DNA of 21,965 nucleotides. Source: Pelargonium nanum (lineage: Eukaryota; Streptophyta; Magnoliopsida; Geraniales; Geraniaceae). The translations under genes were made by a program, and so were the position numbers. Positions 9,727-19,366 of this stretch are shown here, one piece after another (the first letter of the stretch is position 1; each line of letters begins with the position of its first letter). The notes under the pieces were generated by a model. It was not told the origin of the DNA. It made no database searches and was given only the letters and a program-made list of their open reading frames with translations. The stretch covers positions 1 to 21,965 of the forward strand of contig JAYMTF010001666.1 of assembly GCA_036897485.1 (NCBI GenBank), read 5' to 3'.

Positions 9727-10101
9727 ATGTGTTGTCAGTTTACAATTAAAATGTTAGAACATAGTCTTCAATTAGGAGCTCGTGTCGAGGTGTGTGAAAT
9801 ATTAGAGGAGGTTACCGACGAAATGCATGATATAAGTGTGAGGTTGACGTTTATTGTTTGGGGCTTATCGAATACCTCTAATAATTTTCCTCTTGTGTTG
9901 AGGTACTTGCAGACTTTCGAGATCGGGCAACAATGGATCGTTCGGCAAAAGCATGAGCATTATGAGGAGATTGAATCCGATTAGGTGCCTCCTCCTGAGC
10001 TTACAGATCTTTCGGCCACTCTGGGGTTTAATACATATTCCTCGGAAGCCACTCGCAAAAAGGCTCTTAAAGATCTGATGCAGGAGAGAACTCGTAGATA
10101 A
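9727..10101 (+). other. Unrecognised coding-like stretch
   Basis: An 85-residue open frame (9727-9984), with EVCEILEEVTDEMHDISVRL near its middle, is followed by protein-like text in the same frame (PPPELTDLSATLGF, then EATRKKALKDLMQERTRR) up to about 10101. I recognise no family. Less biased composition than the surroundings suggests a coding remnant, of either a gene or a mobile element. It does not look like a complete gene. Confidence 0.3.
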
Positions 10102-10189
10102 GAAATCTGTTTGAGAAATTCAAGAGAAAGCAATTCAAAGATTCGGGGTTCACCAATTGTATCAAGTTTTATGTTTGCATGCATGAATT

Positions 10190-11110
10190 AGGGGTGCGCA
10201 AGTGATTCTACGCGAGTTATGCAAACTCTCTCTCGAAGCAAGTGCAAGTCTCAATTTGTGCTAAACCTAATTGATTCATCATAAAAGGTTTAGAACGAGA
10301 CAAGGCAGTAGAATGAATCTTACTGCCTCACACTAGGAACCTCTATCTCTATGTGATTATCTAATGTGTTTCATTGACAGAGTCTGGGCAACGTATTATC
10401 TCTCTCGAGGCTAATTCGTTGTCCTAAGGACGAGATATTAAATCTCTTCAATACAAGCAGTAGGTTTGTATCAATCAAAGCATCTGGTAAATATTATTCA
10501 TGCATTCCAACCATATAAACTCTAACAATTGGCTACATCCTTCATCCTCAGATCAAGGGTGTTTAGCTACTCATAATCATGCAACAAACACAAAACAATA
10601 ATGAAAACATAACGTGCATTGAATAAAGTTAAGAGAAACATTACACAATTTGTGAGTAATAATCTTCTTTGAGCTCTAAAGTTTCTCTCTATCAATTAGT
10701 TATCAACTATAATGGAATAGAATACAAAACTAGTGTTTTTACAAGTCTTAAATACAAGAAAAATGAAATTAAACTCGAAATAAGAAAGTGCAGATCGCCT
10801 GACACGGTACGCGACATGGTCTGTGCGAATCGTGTAGTGTGGCAGATTGCAATATTGTGACTTAAATGACTGACACGACCCGTGTTGCTGATCAATGCTC
10901 CTTTCGGCTCTTGAACTTCTTGCTAAGCTTCCTAAGATCGCTTCAAATGCCCTGAAATACATATAAAAGGTCTGCAAAATAATAAAACACTAGAAAACAC
11001 ATCAAATCTAATAAAGTAAGACAAAATAATCTAAAACATGCAAAATCAGAACAAATATAAGATAAAACAATAGACAACTATAAGATAAAATAAGAGATAA
11101 AATATCATAA
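10190..11110. repeat. Unclassified repetitive sequence, possibly an old LTR-type fossil
   Basis: Non-coding DNA with phrases such as GGCTACATCCTTCATCCTCA and GTTTAGCTACTCATAATCAT, followed by A-rich sequence. It resembles widely dispersed non-coding ends of plant retroelements, but I found no paired terminal repeats or primer-binding site. Family and limits remain open; if it is an LTR element it is a broken fossil fragment. Confidence 0.25.
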
Positions 11111-11434
11111 TTATGTATCAAATAGCAAAATGCCAATGTTTTTTATAAAGGAAATGTGAGCTCTTTGGGATTTATATTACTCCAATATCTTCTTTTCTTC
11201 AAGAAATTAAGAATATGTTAGTGTTCAGGTCAAAAAAAGAATATGTTAGTGCACCATTTTTTTTTTCATATACTAGTGTGCATGCTGCATTTAATGTAAA
11301 AAATTAGAGTGGTCCTAACTAATAGTAATTTAGGTTAGAGATATATAATTAATAAATTTTATGCAAAATTTATTTTTTTAATAAGAAAATAAGGCTCATT
11401 GGATTAGAGTATAGATGCTTCCATGATTTGAACG
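11111..11434. other. AT-rich intergenic DNA, nothing firm
   Basis: Mostly A/T runs. At about 11391-11440 the phrases AGGCTCATTGG and GATTTGAACGC resemble the A and B boxes of a tRNA-derived SINE, but no tail or target-site duplication supports this. Confidence 0.3.
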
Positions 11435-11442
11435 CTGGCTAG

Positions 11443-11663
11443 TAGAGCTGTCAATTTGAACCCGTTCCCGGACATTCAAAATTATATTCACTTTTTGGCA
11501 TATCCGGAGTGTATAAAATAGAACTAATCAAATTCCTGAGTTGGGTACAGTAAAAAAGTTTGCAAATTTTGCAAACAAAGTTTGAAAGTAGCAACCACAT
11601 CCTTTTCGAAATATATTAACTTTAAAATCCGAATCTGTCCCAAAACATAAATTGTCAGCTCTA
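11443..11663. mobile_element. hAT-like MITE (221 bp)
   Basis: The ends are inverted: TAGAGCTGTCAATTT at the left (11443-11457) and its near complement AAATTGTCAGCTCTA at the right (11649-11663). Flanking 8-bp sites CTGGCTAG (11435-11442) and CTAACTAG (11664-11671) match at 6 of 8 positions. An 8-bp duplication and a TAGAGCTGTCAA tip fit the hAT superfamily. The interior is non-coding. Confidence 0.72.
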
Positions 11664-11671
11664 CTAACTAG

Positions 11672-12051
11672 TCATCCAAATTGTATGACTTAGGTTACTT
11701 GAAATATGACCATCTCGCTAGCAATAAATATTTATGCAGAGTAATTGATGACATTATTATCTACCTTCTATATATAATTTATTTTGTAACATTGTTACCC
11801 ATAACATTTGCCTACATAGAGAATTAGTCACAAATATAATAGCCACAAGCTCACATTGCAAGAGTTAAATAATACAATTATTCTCAAACACATGAAGTAT
11901 ATTTAGTTTACATGTATACTTCTGGTTGTCTTTTGATACTCGTTACAAAACAGAGAAAATAAATTTAAAGTACAACAATCTTGAAATTTGTGCATTCTCT
12001 AAACCCATGAAACTCTTCACAATAATAGAATGTTAAATTACTTTTTACCTT
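11672..12051. other. Downstream flank of the CSLD gene
   Basis: AT-rich DNA containing the 3' untranslated region of the CSLD gene on the - strand. No canonical AATAAA was found in sense close to the stop. Nothing else recognised. Confidence 0.4.
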
Positions 12052-15000
12052 TCACGGGAACTCGAAATTTCCTCCGGTAGCAGGCGTGGATGGTCCGCCT
12101 CCCGGAGGGTCAATGGCGGTCCAAAGCAATGACATAGTAATAGCAACAAGGCCAGCCCAAACAAACACAATTGTGGGAGTCTTGCCTCTTTTTCCCATCA
12201 AACCCTTGGCAAAAGGATACAAATGAGCTAACACCCAAAAGCTAAAGAAAGCTCCTCCCATAAGCTTACTCCATTGAGGGACAGCACTAAAAATGGTCCT
12301 GCACAAAGCAACAACTATGGCAATTATGTTCACCATTCCTATGACGATAGGGGGGATCATCAACGACGTCCACTTCACGAGGTACAAGTCTGCGTAAATG
12401 TCGCCATCTTCATCTGCAGCCGATTTCGCAGTTAGCGTAAAAGAAATCTCAATCCCGGCAATCACTTTGAGAAGGCCTTGCACCACAGCGGCCAAGTGAG
12501 AGCTAGTTCCGGAAATGAGCCAAAATTGTTCATTTCTCCACCAATCCTCCAACGACACGCCGGACCATTTCACCTCCAAGAGTGCTAGAGCAATGAGACA
12601 AATACTAATGGTTAACAAATACGACAAGAATGTGATGTTCACGTTTTGCACTATGAATTGTCCCGAGAAGAGCGAGAGCGCCGGAAGAAAGCAATAGGTT
12701 ACTAGGAAAAGGGATGTGAACGGGTAGATGCCAACGTTCATGTAGCTCATGCGTTGGAGAGTTTTGAGTTTCTTTGTCCCGAGAACAGGATTGTTTCTTG
12801 AGAAGAAAATTTCCACGGAGCCCGTTGCCCATCTCAAAACCTGGTGAAGACGATCTGTGAGATTGATAGGAGCAGATCCACGAAAGGCATCGGGCTTCGG
12901 GATCCAATATACAGAGCGCCATCCGCGATTGTGCATCCTGTAGCCTGTTACAACATCTTCCGTCACTGAGCCATAAATCCATCCCACGCGATCGCCCCAT
13001 TCTGTCTTGTCCTCGTACCTGCGTCCAACAGAAAGTGTTTGTATTAGAACTTTTGTTTTTTTTTTATCAGCAAGCGTAATAACTGAGGCTTGAACCTGAG
13101 ACTTCAAGAGAAGCAAGCACCTTAAGCCACTTGCTCCGTTGATGGTTGTTAGAACTTTTGTTCATGAATGAAAATCAAGAAATATTTTAATGCAAACGCG
13201 ACCTCATATGAAGATTAGACATACCAACAAGAAATGACAGAAACAGATTCGGCGACAGTAGCAGCGTCAAGTGGATCACGCGGAACCCTAAGAGCGCCAG
13301 GAGGTCTTCCATACTTAACGGCAGGACTATCAGCAAGGGGTCGGCCTTGGAACTCAGCAATGGGTATAGACTCGGCCAACATGGTAGAATTTCCAAACCG
13401 CTTTGGCAGTTGATTGACATCAAGATCAGGATCAAAATCGGTAGCCCTCAAGGCTTTGGTCTCAGCATCTCCATCAGAAATCATGTCGCTTTTTGGTGGT
13501 TCAAACCCATACAAGGCGAATCGCCTAAAAAAGCACCCAGTTCCCACATACACTGGTCCCTATAATTATGGACAATAGCATATGTCAAATATCAATGACA
13601 AAGAATTCACTAGAGTGAGCAAGTGGTCATGAACACACTAAAAAAAAATCGAGATCTGTGACGAAAATTTATATCACAAATCTGTAGATTTCAGTCACAA
13701 AATGTAATTTGTGACGAAATTGTGGCAATATATTTGTCATTGTTTGGCTTGTCACAGATGGTTGTGACAGAAATTTCCGTCACAAATGTGTGTTTGTGAT
13801 GAAAACTTATGTCACAAATGTGTATCTGTGACGAAATATATGATTTGAATCACAATTTGTGACGAAGCTGTGACAAAAAAATTTGTCACAGTTTGCAACT
13901 TTTTTTGTAGTGACATATCAAAACAACATGTTAAACTTGACTGCAGCCCAAAAGCTTAAGTGAGTTCATATTCTTTCAAAGTGCGATACATTAACACTCC
14001 CCTCTTGTGCATGCTAGATAGCACAAAGGACCCTGCACGTGGACCAAGAAGGGAGACAAAAAAGACAGGTCAATAGGTCCAATAAGTGGAGGGACCAACG
14101 TGTATATCAATAGTAAAAATGGAGAAATGTATACCTGAATGCCATCAAGCGCACGCATATTACTGTCGAAAAACACCGTATTGTGATTGGCATAACGGTC
14201 AGAAGGATCAATGCCCTCAAATCTCTGCGGGTATTGAATGAAGCAAATGTCTTCCCCGCCCCTATCCATCATAAAACACATCCCCTCTCGGACAGCTTTG
14301 CAGTTGAAGATGTAGTGATCACAGTCAAAGTTGAGAATAAATGGGCCATTGGACAAAACAGCGGATGCACGCACCAAACAATTCATGGCACCGGCTTTCT
14401 TGTTATGATCGTAGCCAGGGCGCTTCTCACGCGAAACATACACAAACATCGGGAGACGAATGTCCACGTCGCTAAAGTCTATTAACTTGTCATCTCCCCC
14501 ACCCATGAGAGGGTCGCAACTGGGTGGCTTTAGCATCACCTGTGAAAATTTTGGTATAAGAGCATGAGAAATATAAATATAAATTAAGTGAGATTTTATC
14601 ACTTGCGTATTCAAAGTTCTTCTATGTTGGATACGTGTACTATACTTCATTTTTATTTAAAATGGGGAACACGTAAAGTGTCAGACACATGTCACATTAT
14701 AAAGGTTTGGAAGAAACACAAAATTCATTGTCTGACACATTTAGAAAGTGACATATTAGATACATATACGATGAGAATATGAGAGTGTATATGTATAATA
14801 CCAAGAACACTATCTTCTAATAGAAACTAGTTCGGATGCTCTACTCCGGTCACTTCAATCTATTTTGAAAATGGAAGTTGAATGACACAGGTTAGGTAAT
14901 GCATGTGTTTATTACACGAGTTGATGTGTTGTCCCATCTAATAACTATCTGTGGTCATTTAGTATATTATTATTTTAATCCTAATTTTTAACTCAATAGA

Positions 15001-17960
15001 TAACAACTTTTTTTTCTATTAAACGGTGTAGATTTTTTTCTCACATGAAAGATACATGTACGACTTTACATGAAAAATATTTTACCTGAAGTATTCCTGC
15101 ATGATCACCTTTGGCATGTTCGCGGGTAGAGGCGGCCCATGTTCCAGGCCAATGAGTTCCATCGGCCATCCAGGTAGCCTTCTGGACTTTAACTGGCTCC
15201 GTAGCTTCTTTTCCGCTCTCCCTCATCTGCCTTAACAACTTCATTTCTTCTCGTGCATTAAACGCATCTGATCTCCTCCTGATGGAGTCGGAAAGCCCAT
15301 TGATCCGCACCTTAAACTCGTCATACTCCCTCTTAACCTTCCTCCGATCCTTGACAAAATCGGACCTACTCTTGTTCTTGGTGGGATCAGCTTTTAAGCT
15401 AAAGTAGGTATCAGGATTCCGTGGCTCTATATTATGTTTACGGCAAAAAGGAACCCACAAGTCCGCAAAACTACAAGCCTCGGCCATAGCCTCAAAGGTG
15501 AGGAGGGCGCCCCCGTCATCAGAAATGTAACACGCGAGCTTCTCGACTGGGTAATCAACAGCGAGAATCGATAGGATTGTGTTGGCAGTGGTTAAGGGAG
15601 GCTCTTTCTCGGGATCAGCAGTGGACACGAAAACATCAACGCCCGGGAGATCGGAGCGACCCGTGGGATTATTTGGCGATGGCAAATCAAACTTGTCGTG
15701 TAAGGCTTGTAGGTCAACGGCGCGACTCACGGGGCAAAGTTTTGGTATTTGATCAAGAATCCAAGAGAAGGCAAACCATAGTTCACAAGTCACGGACATA
15801 AACCATAACCACATTGCATCTTCATTAGGATGGCTCAATCTCCAATGCAAGAAGAAAGCTAACACAACCAATCTAAGCGCTATAAAAAACCTGAAGAAAA
15901 AAAACATGCATAAAATATTTGAACATTGTGACTTTTTTTTTTTGTACATTGATTTAACTTAATAATAGAAAACAAATACCATACTCTTCAAGTATCTTTG
16001 TATAACTAAAATGTGGGTTCAGAAAACAGAATAGTCATTTCTATGTTTAAGTTAGTTTAGATTAAAATCTTTGTTCACAAATGGAAGTTCAAAATGAGAT
16101 TTCAATTCAATTTGTTTTTACTATGACCTTCTGGTCATGAGAATGACTTTGTAATGATGTAATCATTATCATTCCGATTCTTGTTTCCATTCTCGTTTCA
16201 GAATTTTGAATTCAGATGTCACTATATTTTATGAGGATTATTATATGTTAATTCTATTTAGACCCCAACAATGATAAGAGTCTCGTGTAAAGCTAACAAT
16301 TCAAGTTTCAAGTTGAAATGTTTGACTTGGACTTGACTTGTAAGGGTTGCATATGGGTTCGAGCGACCCGATCCTGCAAAATTATGGGTCGGATCTCGAG
16401 TGCCAACAAATTTGAGTCTAATTTGTTTGGCATTGATTTTTAGCACTGCAAAAATTCTTATTTTTGGCGACAACAAAAAATAAGTTGTTGCTATGAGTTA
16501 GGCTTAAAAGCAGTGACCATTGAGCTGACATGGATAAAAGTCTCATAATAGTGAAAACTTGGGCTTTTATGCTTTTGTCGACAACTTTTCTGTCGCACAA
16601 AGCTATGCTTCCGTGACAAACTCATTTTCTGTCGAGCGCTTGAAGACTTTTTGTGACAACAGTTACTGACTTTTGGTGACAATATATGACTTTGAGCGAC
16701 TGGATTAGTTATCGCAGAAAATGAAATTTCTTGTAGCGTAGATTCTGGCATACAAAGAGAGAATATGATATTATATATGTATGTGTGTACCTATAAGGGG
16801 TTATGATAGAACTTGGGACAGGAATTCTCCGACTTAGAGGCTTCCAAGCCAAATCATCTGGATCTATCACATGACCTCCCTCGTACCCTTCACCATCTTC
16901 ATCACCATACCTCCCATCTTGATAGAAGGCACTATCATACCCATAACCACCCTTTGCATCTCCTTTATTTGGACCTTGTAGATGCATTGTATTAGGGCCT
17001 TCATCATCATAATCTTCAACTTTATAGGGCTCTTTGCAACCAGGGCATAAGCCTGTATCCTTTTGGGCATCCATATAGCAATCTCTGCAGATTTTGAACC
17101 TGAACCACAACATGTTTTTCAATTGTTACTATTGTTTTCTTTTTAAGAATGGACATAAATTTTCAAAAATTGGTTTAGAACTACTAGATACGTGTTTATC
17201 GATTAAACCACATCTAGTGACACGTGATGTATGTGCACTTAAGTGCAGTTTCTCAGTTTTATCCGACTTTTAATAATCAACCAAACCAAGTAGACAAAAC
17301 CAATGGAACTAGCCAGATCGATATTTTCCGTCACAAACACACATTTGTGACAAAAATTTCTGTCACAACCATTTGTGACAACCCAAATAACGGCAGAAAT
17401 ATTTTGTTACAGTTCTGTCACAAATTACATTTTGTGACTGAAATCCGTAGATTTGTGGCAGAAATTTCTGTCACAGAACACGAGTTTAATCTAGTGTCTT
17501 AACAACATTACCTGCATTCACAAGGGGTAATATCTCTTCCTCTTTCATCCTTCATGACCTTACCATCACAACCAGGCATTGAGCAAGCAGACCCCTTGGC
17601 TCCAGCCATCTGGGGGTGTTGGACCTCAGAGTCAATCACTTTATCCATGAGATGAGCTCTTGTTACGCTGTTAAATCCACCTGTAAACATAGAATTCGAG
17701 ACATACTGCTCCTCGACCTTACCACCCATGGACTGCGAGTCCATCGGCTGGTTGTCAGGTGTTGGGGGAATGTGAACCGTGTAGTTCATGTAATCCCCCG
17801 AATTCTCTCCTGACATGTCAAGATCGTCCCGTGAAAGACTCACATATCGTCCGCTTGAAGTCCTTCTAGCAAATTTTACCGTTTGTCCACTCGCGTTCTT
17901 ACCTGCGTTAGTATTACCTTGGGCGCGCATTTCCTTCTTCGATGTTTGGTCTTTTGACAT
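12052..17960 (-). CDS. CSLD1/CSLD4: Cellulose synthase-like protein D, CSLD1/CSLD4 clade
   Basis: A processive family-2 glycosyltransferase that makes beta-linked cell-wall glucan (mannan has also been proposed) at Golgi or plasma membrane; Arabidopsis CSLD1 and CSLD4 act in pollen tubes. Exons: 17960-17512, 17099-16791, 15890-15086, 14539-14135, 13559-13225 and 13018-12052. All introns are GT-AG, and the joined frame gives 1089 aa (Arabidopsis CSLD4 is about 1110). An eight-Cys RING-type finger lies at residues 126-171. Two membrane segments (about 254-300) precede a catalytic domain with all core motifs: DDG (377-379), DCD (593-595), TED (787-789), QVLRW (827-831). Six further membrane segments follow at about 860-1070. 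[20 protein letters not shown] and [20 protein letters not shown] point to the CSLD1/4 clade. Oddities: the conserved FDHNRWLFE block after the finger is missing, and residues 806-810 are WIPKP where relatives have CITKR. Introns 1, 2, 4 and 5 carry transposon insertions. Confidence 0.93.
13044..13057. repeat. SINE target-site duplication, acceptor-side copy
   Basis: TTAGAACTTTTGTT, identical to 13149-13162. In the sense of the CSLD gene it ends in TTCTAA and forms part of the likely branch site. Confidence 0.85.
13058..13148 (-). mobile_element. Short tRNA-derived SINE in CSLD intron 5
   Basis: A 91-bp unit in the same sense as the gene. An A-box-like AGCAAGTGGCTTAAGG (13120-13135) and a B-box GGTTCAAGCCT (13086-13096) are followed by a tail ending in A10. 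A perfect 14-bp target-site duplication, TTAGAACTTTTGTT on the + strand, lies at 13044-13057 and 13149-13162. The intact duplication suggests a fairly recent insertion. It is related to the SINE at 3702-3821. Confidence 0.85.
13149..13162. repeat. SINE target-site duplication, donor-side copy
   Basis: Identical to 13044-13057. In sense it runs into the SINE as TTCTAAC, a second branch-site-like sequence. Confidence 0.85.
13636..13912. mobile_element. CACTA-type MITE in CSLD intron 4 (277 bp)
   Basis: The ends are CACTAAAAAAAA (13636) and TTTTTTTGTAGTG (ending 13912). A perfect 3-bp target-site duplication ACA (13633-13635 and 13913-13915) is diagnostic of the CACTA superfamily. The interior is non-coding and full of GTGAC/GTCAC words: six in one orientation and five in the other, mostly as TGTGACGAAAT or TTTGTCACA. 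This is typical of CACTA subterminal transposase-binding repeats. A truncated inverted relative lies in intron 1. Confidence 0.9.
14540..15085 (-). other. CSLD intron 3, no clear insertion
   Basis: A 546-bp GT-AG intron. It holds AT-rich text with GTGTCAGACACATGTCACA and TGTCTGACACA words near 14679-14740, but I found no paired ends or duplicated site. It is the only CSLD intron in which I could not define a transposon. Confidence 0.6.
16444..16738. mobile_element. Second CACTA-type MITE family, in CSLD intron 2 (295 bp)
   Basis: The ends are CACTGCAAAAATTC (16444) and GAAATTTCTTGTAGCG (ending 16738), imperfect inverted repeats of about 30 bp. A perfect 3-bp target-site duplication TAG lies at 16441-16443 and 16739-16741. 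Terminal CACTG/TAGCG each differ by one base from CACTA/TAGTG. The interior has recurring GTCGACAAC, GTCGC and GTGACAA words. It is distinct from the family in introns 1 and 4. Confidence 0.78.
17322..17496. mobile_element. Truncated CACTA-type MITE in CSLD intron 1
   Basis: On the + strand this is the reverse complement of 13636 to about 13805, roughly four fifths identical by eye. A run of 29 identical bases pairs 17417-17445 with 13687-13715. It ends in the CACTA-type terminus TAGTG (17492-17496), but the opposite end is missing, so about 105 bp has been lost. In the sense of the gene its terminus starts 15 bases after the 5' splice site of intron 1. Confidence 0.82.
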
Positions 17961-18650
17961 AAATATTGTACCCGACGTCTTAATCTATCTTTATATTACT
18001 ATGAATTCAAGATTCTCGTATAGTTCTAGATTATCATCTTGATAAATTTCTTTTTTCTATTCTCCACGAGTGATTTTGGGTTGAATTTAGTAGAAGAGGT
18101 TGATGAGATATGAGAGAAAATATGAGAGTAAAGATTGTCATCTTTGATTAAAAACAAAAAAGGAACAAATGGTTGGTGCTTAGAGTTTTGAAATTTGAGT
18201 GGTTGGAGAAAGAGAGGGAGAGAAAAAATATGGAACTAATAAAGAAAGTTGGGAGAAGATGGATATTGATGGTTAGAGACCAAGTCATAGTAGGGTTGCG
18301 TTTTTTGTTTCTATATTTTTTTTCTGTGTCCTAGTTTTAAGGAATGTGTCAGAGACAAATTATATGTTTTTTGTTTCTATTTTTTACTGAATTTCTTGTA
18401 ATTATTACATGAATGAATGTACTCCTGCGGATAAAAAAATTGTAAGTTTTATTCCCATCTCAATTCATACCTTTCAATAGTGAATCCAACTAAAAAAACT
18501 TCATCAGATTTATTTGATGTAATTAAAATCTGCAAATCTGTGTTAGCAGCTCTACTACATAGACCGAATCCGTTTGAGAATTTGCTAGCATATTATGCGG
18601 TGACAATATAGATATGGGAATCTCTTTTTCCTGTCACCATGCTTTTTGTG
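17961..18650. other. Upstream region of the CSLD gene
   Basis: AT-rich DNA that must contain the promoter and 5' leader of the CSLD gene (- strand). In sense, AATATAAAG (about 17989-17997) is a weak TATA-like sequence only about 30 bp before the start codon. No convincing core promoter or regulatory site was identified, and no other gene is seen. Confidence 0.35.
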
Positions 18651-19366
18651 GCTGTTGGAGAAATATGTGAAAGATAATGAATAGCACGACGAAAATCTCT
18701 AACGAATGTGAAGAATACGATATCAATTTAAAAATATCTTCAAAGATTACGAAGAACGTGATGAATATTTAAAAAACACGATCCATGTGTATTTTTTTTA
18801 GTTTTCGAAACGTTTTCTTCAATAAAAACAAATTGATGCGATATTTTTCTCCCTAAAATCTGGAAAACAAGGTGTTAATGTCGTCCAATGGAACTTTTAG
18901 ATCTAGAACCAAGATTTGTTTAGTTGCTCCCATGAACTACTTTCCTATAAAAGACAACATGCATTAAATGAAGACTAGTGTATTGAATTTGAATTCACCT
19001 TCATCATACATGAGAGTAAGAGAGTAAACCAAATAAGGAATAGTTAATATCCAATAAGGAAACAAGACACTGCCTAATGATTTACACACACAAAAAATAG
19101 AGAAAAAAATCTCAGTCATGGCTTATTATGTGAGACTCTCAACCAATGATAATCAAGGTCAATGAGTTGATGTCACATTATTAATTAACACTCATAACCG
19201 CCTTTGTGAGTACGAAGTGTCCATCTAAATTCATTTTGTTTGTCTTTTGACTAAGAGTTTCAACCAACAAAACATGGTTGGAATTCCCGACACTCAAAGA
19301 ATAATAATCAAACAATGTAGAATCAATACATCTAAATTACAATCAAACTAAAAGAGCTCATGAACC
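18651..19366. other. Intergenic DNA between the CSLD and AHL genes
   Basis: AT-rich. About 18650-18950 reads somewhat like dispersed-repeat sequence, starting with TGTTGGAGAAATATG, but no paired ends were found. A + strand CCTATAAAAG at about 18950-18959 resembles a TATA box but no gene follows it. Bases 19300-19366 hold the AHL 3' untranslated region. Confidence 0.35.

Larger units (their letters stand above)
13019..13224 (-). other. CSLD intron 5, half of it a SINE insertion
   Basis: A 206-bp intron. Without the SINE and one duplicated flank it would be about 101 bp. In sense, the flank next to the acceptor reads TTCTAATAC, a good plant branch-point match, with the presumed branch A at 13044, 26 nt before exon 6. 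Confidence 0.8.

Noticed and set aside
11391-11440. Third SINE head with A/B-box-like words
   Set aside because: Only weak box matches, no tail and no target-site duplication; the hAT-like MITE begins right after it.
12515-12697. + strand open frame opposite CSLD exon 6
   Set aside because: Shadow of the conserved coding exon with no domain of its own.
13086-13135. tRNA gene suggested by the A and B boxes
   Set aside because: No cloverleaf can be formed and the unit has a SINE tail and target-site duplication.
13215-13565. Separate small genes suggested by open frames around the CSLD exons
   Set aside because: They are individual exons of the CSLD gene or opposite-strand shadows of them; the joined exons reproduce the family sequence without gaps at the borders.
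13640-13910. CRISPR-like or satellite array from the repeated GTGAC words
   Set aside because: Repeats are short, irregularly spaced and in both orientations, inside a MITE with clear ends and a 3-bp target-site duplication.
18650-18950. LTR-like text starting TGTTGGAGAAATATG
   Set aside because: No second terminal repeat, no site duplication and no coding parts; too weak to call even as a fossil.
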